From Diadema setosum (lineage: Eukaryota; Echinodermata; Echinoidea; Diadematoida; Diadematidae): a DNA stretch of 64,000 nucleotides. A program made the translations under genes and the position numbers. The notes beneath the pieces were generated by a model. That model did no database searches. It saw nothing but the letters and a program-made list of their open reading frames with translations, and was not told where the DNA came from. Positions 44,517-58,200 of the stretch are shown here, in pieces. The DNA is taken from the NCBI RefSeq assembly GCF_964275005.1, contig NC_092705.1:15961385-16025384 (forward strand). The letters are read 5' to 3'. The stretch's first letter is position 1. Each line of letters begins with the position of its first letter.

Positions 44517-45910
44517 CTGATCTAGATATCAATATCCGTCTAATTAGCAGGATATTGATACTATGATATTATCTATCAGTATTCTACTAATTATCAGGAT
44601 ATTGATTCTAGCATGGGTTCCAAGGTCAGATTTTGCGCCTAACTTTGTTTTACCGTCCGCCCCATATTTATTTTTGATGATTTTACCCAATTTCGAGGGT
44701 GCTAAATCAGAATCTGGATGATGCAACTGTTGTATTTTTGAGGACTTCGAGGTATTCAAGATGGCCGCCAAAATGGAAATTCCTACAAATGTCCTTTTTA
44801 ATGATAAAAAGGTGAAAAGATTTGATGGTTTTAACCTATAAATCGATGGTGCTGATTCCGAATATGGATGAGGGAACTTGTGTATCCCTCAGGGTTTAAG
44901 CTATCCTAAATGGCCACCAACATTTTAATGACAATACAATAACTTCCGTGTGAATTGTGAAAATTTGAGTATAAATTGATGCCATTACTCTATTCTTAAG
45001 TGGGCTGAATCCAGATCTGGTTGATGCAACTTTTGTATCAATGATGGTTTTAGATGTCCAAGATGGCCGCCAAAATTGACATCCCAATTTAAGTATTTCC
45101 GCATATGAATGGTGAAAAGATTAAAAAGAAAACGATGGTTTTACCCTTTTTTTGAGAGAGCTGAATCCGAGTCTTGTTGATGCCCAACTCTTGCATCCTT
45201 GAGGGTTTTGAGATATTCAAGATTGTTTATGTCCATTTTGACGGCCATCTTAAATATCTCAAAACATTCAACGATGCATGAGTTTCATCTACCAGATTCG
45301 GATTTAGCACCTTCGAAATAGGATGAAACCATCAGTTTATTCTATTTCTATTTTTCATTGTTTGATATTATTTTGGTGGCCATAGTATGGTTAATCTCAA
45401 AACCCTCAGGGATATGAAAGTTGCCTCCTCCTTTTTCGGAATCACCACCCTCAAAAAGAGCTTAAACCCTCAAATCTTTTCAACTTTTCATCATCTAAAT
45501 GAAAATATATGGAAATTTCTTTTTATTTTTCATCTTGAATATCTCAAAATCCCTAAGGATGCAATAGTTGCATCATCCAGATTAGGATTCAGCACCCACG
45601 AAATAGGGTAAAACCATCAATTATTTATGTTTGTCTAATTAATTTTCATCAGTTTGAAGGAAATGTAAAGGCATTTCAGATTTTGGCGGCCATCTTGGCG
45701 GCCATCTTGAGTATCTCAAGGATGAAATACAGTAGTTGCATCATCCAGATTCGGATTCAGCACCCTCGAAAATAGGGTAAAACCGTGAAGAAAAAAAAAA
45801 ACATCGAGCGGACGATAAAACAAGGTTCGCAATCAGCCTCTGGAATCTAGACTCTACCTTGATAATCATCTTATCAATATCCCACTAATTACTGGGTATT
45901 GATTCTTCGA
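44517..45910. mobile_element. large fold-back element with internal repeats
   Basis: The left half has repeated units with CAAGATGGCCGCCAAAAT, and the right half has the inverse, GGCGGCCATCTTGAGTATC. Units also share CATCATCCAGATTCGGATTC, AGCACCCTCGAAATAGGGTA and AAACCATC. The outer arms pair: AACTTTGTTTTACCGTCCGC near 44640 and GGACGATAAAACAAGGTT near 45810. ATATTGAT blocks border both ends. No protein. Confidence 0.8.
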
Positions 45911-48900
45911 TCCCATCTTATCTTTTGTTGATTGGTGATTAGTGTCTCTAAAGTCCCGACAGTGAAGTATGCATAGATGGTGTCATAAATAAAGTTGAAC
46001 ATCCAATGCAAGCATGCGTTCATACATACATACACTAATGTCTTGGATACCCAAACATAATGGTCAGAACACGAACTTGGTTCAATTAAGTTGTTACAAA
46101 ATTTCACATTTTATAAATTAGCTATGGTTTAATCATCGTGATCTTGTGATCTCCTAAATGTTAGCAGGGTGAAAGAAGTATTATATTCTAATTTTGTCAA
46201 TTTGTATATTTCTGGATTCTTCAAGCCCATCTATCTGGTAAGCCATGAACACTCTTCTCATGTATGTCAACTGAACAAGTAAATCACAAATATCACTGTA
46301 TTTGACAGTCTTGTAACTATAAATCTCTATAGTGCTTTGTTTTCAGCCTAATATAGCCATCATGCACGTAAGGAGTTATATGAAAATTGATAGTCCAACC
46401 GATATGCGCTACAAAGGCCACGGAACTTGTTTGTTTTGTTTAGTTTTTAGTTTTAGTTTAGATTCGTTTATTCATTTATTTATTTATTTTTTTTTTGGCT
46501 AATGGAAAGGGGTGAAACGTCAGTGTACAGATTTTGTATGTATGTAAATAGGCCCATACAGATGTGCTCGTAAAATGGGCATGGGTTAAATGACATGTCT
46601 CGGGTTTATGCATCGTGTATAAGTGTATGTGCATCCGATTAAATGGCCGTCGGATAGTCTGAACAAAACACCCCCGACACCAGCCGGTCTCTTGGGACTT
46701 GTACGATCAAGGAGCGTCAAATACAAGCTCCTTGGTACGATACAATGGGGGCATAGGATGCGCCGGACTGTAAATACAATGTAGCACACCTGATTACCAG
46801 CACATTGTGTAACATTGTACGGAGAAAAGAATGACTTGTGTAATCACTAGAGAGGTGTTAGACACTCGAGCTGAATATCTAATCATTTCACACCTAATAC
46901 TTCTATTCCTTCGAGATTATGGATTTGTATCTGTAGCTATGACAGCCATCATAGTGATAACAAACAGTTGCATTTAGGTTTATGATGATATAAATGATCA
47001 AGGGGATGCTGTTTGATTTCTGTTTTATACCATATCTTCCTTCTGGCATACTTTGGTGGGATGTGTGGATGAAATTGCAATTCATAACGAAAGTAAAATG
47101 TTTATTTGTTTAATTGTTTATTTTTTGTTGGTCTCTTTTCTTGTGATTTGATGTGCATAGACTTTGTTTTGTTTCTTCACACCTGGTTTTGATGAACTTT
47201 CGATGGACAATGCATCACTACTTAAGACTATACTACCGACTTGAAATTATTTCTTCTTCTTTTTAAAGCCTCGGGGGAAGTTAGAGAACTGGCTGAAAAT
47301 AGTTACGAAATTGACAGTGAAACAGGTTTTGCATGTCTCATTCGTGACGTGCTAAGGCGTCTCCGTAAATTGAAGTTTATCATTCGTTGCTAACGGGAAT
47401 GATAATTGCCGTTGCTGACGTCAGCCAGGCTTTTTCAAGTTATTATGTCTCCATTATCCAATCAACGACACGTTTCCCGCCCCCTGTACATAAACAAGGA
47501 CAACCTTTTAGAATCTAAAACGTAGAAATCTATGACTATCATTCTAAAATGCTTTGCAATGTCCTTCCACAATCCGATAACTTCGCGCTTCTCCTAAGCT
47601 GTACGGCCATGTCAAGTGTCAGAAATCCAATTTAATCGCCTTTTAACAGAGGAACAACAAAAACTGCAATCGATCTAGTGCGACTTCCACTGCAACACGC
47701 CTCGGGAAACGAAGATATTGTATATCCACTTGTCAGTGTCAGTGCCGTTGTTTACTGTTGCTGAGCGGGGATGTTTCCGTTGCTGTTGCATTTGATATGA
47801 AAAGGACAGTGCTCAGTGTTATCCTCCACAGACTCATAGTCACTTCTTTGCTCGATCTCAATAAAGGCTGTTCGTCGTAAGCCGCTTTTCCTTGACCAAG
47901 AAAGAGAGAGAGAAAAAAAAAAGTCCTGCTTAAGTGGCTATGGAAAAACTGAAGTACTTGCTTGAAGCCATTTTTTTTTTTGATGAGTTACTCAGTACAT
48001 CGTATAACACACACAATTACACACACACACGCACACACATATACGCAAGTACCGACAGCTCTGTTTTGGGTATTCAGTCGAGTCTGTTTTATGATTTTGT
48101 TATTATCAATATTATCATTATCATTACTATTATAATTACTTACAGTTGTTTATTCCTAAAATTGTACTGTGCCAGTGAATGCTTTTTTTTTTCTTTCAAC
48201 CATGCATCAATACACATACAAATGCTTTTATTCTCAATATTTCTGCTACTACCACTATAAACTATCATCACGTGTTCATACTCGCTGTATAGAAACATGA
48301 ACATTCTGTATGTTATTTTGATAGATTCACCTATTATATGGTTATAATATGGAAGAACATTTAAGGTGAATTCACTGCGTGTCAGAAGATGCAAGTCCAA
48401 TGTGCTTTTTTACACTCCCCTGAAATCACATGACACGAAAATTTTGTCACCGACGGAAATAGAAAACAATTATGATGACTATGATAATGCAAATAGAAGC
48501 TTTAAGCTTTGGAACTCTCGTAAAAAAAAAAAAAAAAAAAAAATCTTGGTCAAAGAATTGCACAGAGCGCTGAAATTTTATTATTACAAGGTATCATTTA
48601 CGGATAATATTGCTGAAGGACAAACTATATCATGTCTATAGTCGACGTACACACGCTTAAATACACATTCGCACCTCACTCAAACCGTTATCATCCGTGG
48701 AAAGCTCTTTGATACCGTCATTGGCATATAGGACAATGTGTAAGAGTAAACAATGGTTTTTAAAAAGACTGATTAAGCTACATTCGGTCGTATTGGCAGA
48801 ATCCTGACAAACAAAAATAATATGGTGTGAGTTTCTTCATTTTGTCTCCCTCTACAAATGAAATTTGATAAGATCGCAACTGCTGATCTGTAATCTTACA

Positions 48901-49590
48901 AACATGTCGGAAGAAAAAGAACCAGTGTGACTCGAATCTGTCATCTACTGCTTTCAAACAATAAACTGCATAGTGGTATTTGCATTCTCTGTTGATCCAG
49001 TCATCAATTCATCTGCCCTTTTATATATTCAGTCATTCAAGTCAGTCATTTAGTCAAGTTTGGGCTGACGTAATTCATTACATCTCCAAGACAGTTTTTA
49101 CCATTTATATAGAGATCCTTCTCTGTGACAAAGTAATCCACTATGATGAGATACCCGTTAAATTCATGTTATGTACTTGCTAAACAATATCGTGAAACTT
49201 GACATGACGTACATAGGCGTGTCTTATCGCTATACTCTTATTTGCTCAAGAATGTGCGTCGACAATCGATTTGAAAGAATTGTAATCCCAAAATTACAGT
49301 TCTCCCACGGACATTGAAACTGTACAAGTGTTTGCGACTTTAGCTCGTTGAGTGACACCCAAGCATCTCAATGCGCTCTGGTCTGTATGGCTTCATAAAA
49401 TCCGTCTATTCATTTTGCGCGCGTGCGCAAACCTCTCCCTAGAGATATAAGCTATTCAAATCAGAGAAAGAGAGAAAACATACCTGCCATCAGAAAACGC
49501 AATTAATTCTATGTAAGCTCGTCTCTGACTTCACACGCTGTCTACTAATGCTGATGGCGTTCATTTCGTGAAGATCATCACAGATTCAAA
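45911..49590. other. intergenic, upstream of the coiled-coil gene
   Basis: Apart from the promoter-like cluster at 47.41-47.49 kb it holds (TTTA)n near 46475, a CA run near 48010, (A)n at 48522-48542 and low-complexity ATT runs near 48100. No protein-like frame is seen. Confidence 0.4.
47410..47490. promoter_or_regulatory. promoter-like cluster: CRE, CCAAT, E2F/GC box
   Basis: GCTGACGTCAGC (47414-47425) is a full palindromic cAMP-response element. CCAATCA lies at 47458-47464, and TTTCCCGCC (47473-47481, E2F-type) runs into CCGCCCC. No exon is recognised next to it. It may be a distal promoter for the coiled-coil gene that starts coding 2.2 kb downstream. Confidence 0.4.
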
Positions 49591-49726
49591 CAGGAGAAAT
49601 GTACTTTACCCCTGGATATTTCTGGCTGTGTGGATTCGTATGTCAGTATTGAGCTCTGAGCGTTTTTGTCTGGCGATATAATCTGCGTATTTAATAGTAT
49701 TGAGAATAATTCTGTCGGCGAACGTC

Positions 49727-49730
49727 ATGG
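49727..49730 (+). CDS. four-base first coding exon (ATG plus G)
   Basis: AACGTCATGG|GTAAGTAT pairs a good start context with a near-perfect donor. Joined to 54534 it gives ATG GGA GAC CAG. The 5' UTR upstream (from about 49.5 kb) is not delimited. Exon 54534 has two leading bases and needs exactly such a donor exon. Confidence 0.6.
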
Positions 49731-52700
49731 GTAAGTATGCTATTTTCGACAATATTTCACAGACATTCAGTTAACATTTCTGATTCTATGTTTTCGACGT
49801 GTGTTCCTTTAAAGTATTTACATGATATGGATAAGAATGATTTTTGAAGCAGTAAACAACAGACGAAATTGTTGCCATTTTGGTCCAAGGGGTTAGCTGA
49901 AAGACTGATGTAAATGAAAACCAATCATTCAGTAAGTTTTAGGAGTAAAAAAAAAGTATGGGTATGTATTACTCAGGTTGCAATAAAAACAACTTAATCA
50001 TTAATTTGAATAAAGACTGTTGTAGTATAATACACGCATATGCCATATCTTTTTCCCGCGATAGACAAGCAATGTCTTTGTATGCAAGGCACTGGGCAGA
50101 CTTTTTCAGTCGTTTGTTTCATTTTTTTTTCTCCAGTTGATGATACTCACTCTTCTGTTTCGTTTTGTTCTTTATAGTTATTCAGATCACTTAAAGATGA
50201 ATAGTAGAAGCATCATAAATTTCACAAAATACTAAAACTGAGTCCTGGAAATGCCAATTCCATGTCTCATAACAACTGACAGCATCTATAAGTGTATATT
50301 CGTGTTGACAGACGAGGTATATCTGTTGCCACCGTGAAGCCACTGAATGTAATTGGGAAACGTACAAGTGGAATTGTCGCACATCGGGTCGTACGTCTCA
50401 CCACGTGCTCACTTTTAGACAGTAAATCGATTCAAAGAATTGTCATTTCCATAGATACTATATAGATTAGAAACTAAAAACTATATGATTTGCCATGTTT
50501 TATATCTAAAAATCAGAATTAAGTTTTCGTATTAATGACACATGCCATTTTTTTCTTCGGCCTATAGACGTTCACTGATGAATCTTCTGATCATATATAT
50601 ATATAGTTTTGTCTTCAAGCCAGATTTTTCCCCATTTTCTTTAATATCTTCACCAATCATTATTATCTTTTTCTTCCTCATCACCTCCCTCTTAATTCTT
50701 CTTTTCTTATACGCTACACTTCTTTCTACTCCTTCTAGGTGTAATATATCTTTTTATCCTCCTCCTTCATCTGCTTCTTTGTTTCTTTCGTTTCTAATTC
50801 TTATGTTTCTTCCTCCCTTGCAAAGTTAAGCATCAATAGAATCATCACAGAATGCTAAAAATATATAGGAAGAAGGATTGAAGATTAATGTTCGAAAAAC
50901 AACTTTTAATGTTAATGCCTGAATTGTAAATATTGTCACAGATTTCCCTGCAAATCAGTTCCATTCATGAATGTACCCATTCGTTATAGTCTCATGAGCG
51001 AGCATCAACCTCATGCTATAAATATAACCGACGAATCAAACTAATTTACATGCCTGTCTTCGGAATTTGGGGATGAAGCATAATTATTCCCCCCCCCAAA
51101 AAAAAAAAAAATAATAATAATAATAATAATAATGATTTGGGGGTCGATCACTGCTGATCTTAGTATCATTCGGTATGTAAATAGCAGGTGTTTTATGTTT
51201 CTGATGTGTGATGCAAGGATACTGTAGTACATCATATAATCCGTTATAAGATTTAGCAAGATTTTTGTTCTTCTGTCGCAACGTAACGAACAGGACGACC
51301 TGAGGCACTGGCATTCAAAACAGCTGAATTGAAGGAAACCAAAACCCATAGAGAAATTTGGATTGAGTGAAAGCAGCAGCATTAGTAGAGAACATCAGTG
51401 AAAGTTTGAGGAAAATCGGACAATCGATACAAAAGTTATGGATATTTAAAGTTTTGGTGTTAGAACCACTGGATAAGGGGACTACTTGAGTTTATGTCAT
51501 CATTTGTGGACAACAATATAAAGAAAGTATAAAAGAAAATTCAACATGCTTTCACTTTTCTAGCGTAATGAAAGAGCACTTGAATAACCGCTTTCAGAAA
51601 GCAGGGGAAATAATTGCTACCCTTAACACATGTCAGTATCAAGTTCATGGAATGTGTAATTTTCAGGAAAAATGAATTTTTGTCGAATTCTCTTTATATT
51701 TTCTTTATGTTGTTATCCACACATGACGTTATGGACTCTAGTAGTCTCCGAGTCCAGTCATTACAACACCAAAACTTTAAAAATTGATATCTTTAGCATC
51801 GATTATCTGATTTTCCTAAGACTTTCACTGATGTGTTGTACTAATGTTGCTGCTGTCACTCAGTCCACATTGCTCTTTAATTGGGTTTTGGTTTCCTTTA
51901 AACCTGTGTTCAGTTCATGTCACTGCGGGGTTAACCAAAATCCATAAAATCTTGCCATCAAAATTGTTTCACATCGTGCGATTAGCACTCTGCAGTGGAA
52001 TAGTGACATCATACTAATTCATTCACACTCGACTCTGCATGAGCATTGATGAGGCAAGGGATTTTCCCTTTGCGCACTAAATATCCGGTTATCTCTCTTT
52101 CATAGGTTTACAATCACATAACCCCTTGACAATAAAAGTGCATGGCTTATGTCAGCTCTGCTCGTTTCGCATTTTACTGACGGTATATACTTGGGTAAAT
52201 GAAATGCCTGTGTACGTGGTGTGATGTTAACTTTGTAATTTCCATAGGCGACCTATTTGTTGACATACCAATGGCACTGCAGTATGACATGGTGGTCATA
52301 AAAGGGTTTATTACATGCACGCTGTCACCACTTGCAGCTCGTGAAAATATTTATTATAGGCCTTCGATAATGTCGCCTTCGTCACTTACAGCTCAAAATG
52401 TTCCAGAATGATGATGTACATGACATCTCTGATCCAGACTGAAGTAATTCAACGATTAGTCCCCGTTGTTACTCTCATCTTAGAGAGGTATACACCTCTT
52501 TCATTCATGAGATCACGTTTGGGGAAAATGAAATCGACATTTCAGTAACTCGACTACCTATGGCAACATGCAGGCTAATTAAGTTGGCCACGCCAGCAGG
52601 CACGATATTTCCAGTTTTTTGTTGTTGTTTTTCAATCCCACTATTACAATCGGCTTCACATCCGTTCTTTGTTTTGTGTATTTGTCCTTTGTATGTTGTT

Positions 52701-54437
52701 GTTGTTGTAATTGTTTTCCCATTACTTTAAACCAAGGTTATCTATGAGGTAAATCAAACCCGTTGTTGAAATTATTTCTACCACATCGTAGAACTTTACC
52801 ATTGCCTTATCACAGTACGACCTGCCTGTAACAAACCTGTAATCAATACTCATATATCGAAACACAACATTGCCCCATGGCATCTTAACCACATGCAACG
52901 TTGATTCCGATGCTATATACGAATGCTAATCAAATTTGATCTGATACATCACTATTTCTTATTCTTTGATATAAATACGTCCATTCGTTCATAGACGTTC
53001 CCATGGAGATTGCTCTTCTATTCGACTCTTAACTGTCGCTAATCCAACTTATTTTTTCTAACAAGATTCTTTTGTATTGTTTAGAAATCAATTCAACGAC
53101 CCATTACTGCTACACTTTCTTCCATTTTCACAGCTGCTTTACTGAGATCCCGCCATATCGATTTTTATGCGTAAAGACGGCCTTTTGTGAGGTATAGAGG
53201 ACGTGTGGAGCTGCCCTTTGTTCACCTTTCACAAAGGTGTTGAAATCAGCTCGACGCGGCCGCAAAGGGCGACGACATGAGCTATCGATTGAACGTCAAG
53301 ATAGGTTTTAAACACATGGTTATACTGTGACGTACTAATGACGCAAAAATGGATGTCTTGAGTGGAAGTCAATTCCCGAAAAACATTCTGGCCTTGTCTA
53401 TCACAGAGGGAGTCTCGAATGTTCGGAAGCATCTGGAAAGCAAGTGCATATACAGTCTGTAGTACGGTGCTATCTCTTGCTTCAAATCAGACACTCTGAG
53501 CTCCTGGCCTAGCTAGCCAAGTATCGACACTTTGAGTTAGTTCCTAAGTGATTAAAAACTGTAATCATTACCAACCCTATTTGTCTCTGGTCCTGGGACA
53601 TTGGGAAGTGTCTTGTTTTCGGTGGTAATCGGCACTCAAAACACCCAAAGCGTTAAAGGGAATACAGACTTTGGCGCAATGACGCCCTTAAGTTGACGCG
53701 GGTGCCGACGCTCCGTCGACATGCCAGCAAATCTGTCGGTTTGCAGACATGAAAGACAAACTTATATCTTTTGTTATGTGTGCACATTTTTAGGCACACG
53801 AACTAAATAAAATGCATTCAGCGTGAACTGACTTATGACAATGTCGATTAGAGTGATTAATTCCAGTGTAATGATTAAGGAAATCTTCTTCTTTTTTTCT
53901 ATTTGCAAGAAGATACCATAACGTTTGCGGAGAATGGTATAGCGCGTTTTTTCAGTCGGCCGGTTAGTGGTACACTCGCAGGGGTAGATCTGTTGTCACG
54001 GCAGTGAGTCGAGTCGCTGCTGTTATAGGGTCCAGATCAAGAGAGCCGAAGTTCAGAGCCCTTTCGTACCGCACCCGATAGGCATAAAAGTTTACTGTAC
54101 TGCAGACGACAGATAAAAGAATTGTTGACGATACTCTATAAATTATTTAGACTGATATGAGGGACAAGCCAAAATTAGATTGAAAATCTCAATCTATAGA
54201 TTTAAAAGCAATTTTTTTTTCTCAATGTAATTTAGGATTGGTTTTTCACCACGAATCTTACATTAGATTGATTTCCAATTTAAGGTATTTAGAGAGTAAC
54301 GCTGTAATGTTGCCTATTTGATTTTCTTTATCGTTATTATCATTATTTTATTTCTATTAATAATAATAACAATAGGAATAATAACAATAGTGCTAATGAT
54401 AATAACAATGGTGTTGTTATTATTTTCATTACTATTA

Positions 54438-54468
<31 letters not shown>

Positions 54469-55058
54469 CATTATTATTACTATTATTATTATTATCATCA
54501 TCATCATCATCACAACTTTTTTTCTCCCTTCAGGAGACCAGTTTGATGTGGCCATGACGTCGGCAGACTTCCAGGCCCTGCTCTATTCGCGGGACCGACT
54601 AGCCCTGCTCCAGAAGGGACTCTCGGCCGTCCTGGGCGCCATGCAGTCCGTGCTCGCCGTACAAGACGACCTGGCGTCCGGCTCGATGCTCTGCCTCAAA
54701 TCCGCCGAACACGCAGAGCAGCTACAACAAATCGTGAGTCTATATCTCACCTCAAATTCCCACATGAGTTGACTTGGATGTTCCTCGATTCTGTTTTAAA
54801 TCATTACTTTCCACACTTCGGTTGTTGATTTACTTTCCCTGTTTTCATTAATCACTAATTTTGATTCATCCATTGATGTACAGTGATATTGTGTCTCTGT
54901 TTACCTTTATTTTTACGGTTGTGTACTGATGTCTTTATCGTTCGGGTATAACGAAATTTTGATGAAAAGAAAACTGCCGGTCCTGAGGACTTCGTTGTTA
55001 CGGGAGTTGAGTGTACTTACTGTTTTTTCCAATAGCATGCTGGCGTGCCTTCTCTCTG

Positions 55059-55107
<49 letters not shown>

Positions 55108-55200
55108 TGAAACAAAGAAAGGGAAAATGACCAGAAACAAATAATAAATAGTGAAAACTTTGAGCAAAGAAAATGGGTTTTCTTTGCTCAAAGTTTTCAC

Positions 55201-55244
<44 letters not shown>

Positions 55245-58200
55245 AGTTTGAATATATTCATGCCTATCTACATTATTTTCATCACAATTAAACCACATTA
55301 AACAAACAAAATGGGAAAACTCCAACGTGCCGCCACTCTCATGTTCATTCTCTACTTCAATGAAGTAAACTGTATTACATTTCTATTCATATATATATTA
55401 TCTTCGTTTTGACAATCTTGTTTGTTTTTCTATCTCTCTGTGTCTTATTGCATGCTTTGTCTACATACTATTTATAAATTGAACTCTTTACAAGTTGATA
55501 GACTAATTTGCACACTTTTAATTTTTCTCGTTCTCAAAGGACAAAGACTGTTGGGAGAGGATACGCGTCGAACTGTTAGACGTTTTTAAGTCGTTTAAGA
55601 AGCGCCCATCTTTCCAGGATGACGCCATAAACGGAAACGATACCGACAAATCTGCTGCAGAGTGTATAATGAGTCTAGCCGAGAAGGTTGATGACGTCAA
55701 AAAAGGACTTGACACGAGGTTAAAGGTGACTATACGTTTCTCAAATAGTTAAGGAATTCTATAGTATTGTTGAAGTTGCAGGATAATTGATTCACTTTTG
55801 TATTTAACAGCAGATATTTAATTTTAGCTAAAGTAAGGTCTCCAAGCGTCATTAGAACACAGAAGACAGATATTAATTGTCTTTACGTATTGCATCATGG
55901 ATGTCAAGATTGTTATGAAGACGGCAACAAACATAGAAAGGAAAGGAAAGTTACACATGTGTAATGTGTTGCTGAAAGCAATTGACATGCTGCTGATTCG
56001 GACCTGAAATCATCAAACTACAGGGTAAAGACACATTGCGTTTTGTAAATCCGTATAGTATCAAGAAAAAAAAATGAATGCATACCTCTATAAGCAATGA
56101 TGACAGCTATTATTTTAACCCAACATCTATCATCGGGATTGGTTAGTCTTTTTTTTCAACACAATATGTCGGATAATGACGCAAGTGTACCCTTTATTCA
56201 TGAATAGTTAAATTGATAGATGACTACAACATTCTATAAATTTCAATATGTTAACGGGCAATGTTTCCAATCTATTTTCCGTCTACTTTTCTCTTTCTTT
56301 AAAAGCCCAAAGTGTGTTGGGCTGCCCCTGATGAATACGGCGTGATATACATGTATATAACTTTACCTTATTCTGGTATTATGGTAACTAAGAACAGTCT
56401 TCATTTTGTTTTCAATATATACGTTGTTCTAAGTACGAATTGTTTACTGTCAGTGTGTTTCTGCTGAATGGTCGCACACCGGCAAACAGCTCAACATCAA
56501 AGGCCCGTGTTCTCACCGACGCATTGTGCGAATAACAACGAATGATAATAGGGCTGGATCCGTTATCGATTCATTACAGAAAGTTAAAGTTATCGAGGGG
56601 GAGCTATAATATAAATGCTATATATAGTTTAACTGTGTGGTGGTACTGTATTGTGTGTGGTTACATGTGCGTTTTCAAGTTTGCGTCTTATAAACCACCT
56701 TAACAATGATACAGCGAAATACTGACGAAGAGATAGTGTGCATTTCCACTAAATTGTGTTGAAGTGGTCATGAAGACATGTGTTCCTCAGTAATCGTATC
56801 CGCTGACAAGCTAAAGTGGTTTGTTTCATTCTTACTCGTTGCTTCATAATATTGGCCTTGTCTTTATTCCTTTCTCGATAATATCCTTTGATTTACATAA
56901 TTGGAATTATGTTCAAATTACAGGTTACAGCTAAGAGGGAAGAGAACATGATCAAAGAAGTTAAATTATTACAAGGTAAGCGTCAGAATTGGAGAGTTTC
57001 ATGTTGCTTCGAGAAAAGGGAAAAAAAACACACACACACTGCACACAAACACCATGAAAGAGATATTTTCTTGACGATTTTCACATACATGTGTGTCTTG
57101 CATTATAATATTATAATGGTAACTATAGATGGACACTTTTGGTTTACTATATAGACTAAGGTTAGTAAAGTCCGCGACTGCATGCTCAGACCATTGTTAG
57201 TCGAACGTGTGTTCTCGTGAGTTGTCTTACATAATAAAGTATGCTGAATTTAAACTGTTTGAAATGGTTTGGGTGGTATAGGCAGGCGGTAGGGTTAAAA
57301 AGCAATTCATTAAGGGGGCGTATCCAAGAAAATAATGCTGTTTAATGATGAAAATAACAATTGACTTAACTGGTTGATAATGTAACTATAACTCATGATT
57401 AAGCCAAACCGACAAATATAAGACCGTTATGTATAAAGGAAAGACGCAAGCAAAGACAGAAACTTGGAGAATTCATGGGGAGGGGTGTCGTCATTAATTG
57501 TCACAGCATGCTCAATCCATAACTGATTTAAGCTGAAGTTAAGAATAAGTAATTACGTCAAAATAACATTGCAATGAAGAAGAATTCATTCGTCAAAATG
57601 ACTAGTACATTTCCTGTATACATCCACACAATCTGCCCAATGATACCATTAAAAATCCATGAGGTTTCTTCCAATTGCATTCCTTAAAAAATCATTTTAC
57701 CGTTTTGTCTGCTGTGTAGGTTATGACGGTCTAAAGTGTGATTTTTTGTGTTCAAATTTGTTTGCAGAGCAATTGTATGATGAAAGACAGCAGAATGTTG
57801 AACTGAAGTGGAAAGCTCAGGAAGCAACAGAGAATGCTGGGAAATACACGGTACCCGTCCTGCAGCAGCAGCTGAAAGAAAAACAGGAACAAATTGCACA
57901 GTAAGCTCTCCATACACTCCCCATGCAGTGTGGTAGCAAGGCAATACTTTGCACACGCAATGTCAGTTTCTCAGTGGGTGCAACATTGGTTTAATAGTTA
58001 AGTTAGTAGTTTGACGCACAACTATACACCAGCTGTAAGTTTAGACATCAGTACTTTGAATATCAGACCCGCAACTGTATTTGGACTATCCACCGTTTTC
58101 ATCTATACATACGTGTTATTTCCTTTTGAACCTGTTATTCACTGTCTTTGTGATCGAGTTAACACAAAGTCTTAATTGTTACACACCTGAAAATACAGTA

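Noticed and set aside
54318..54557. Leu/Ile/Ser-rich frame that looks like membrane segments
   Set aside because: Translation of a TTA/ATC microsatellite before exon 54534.
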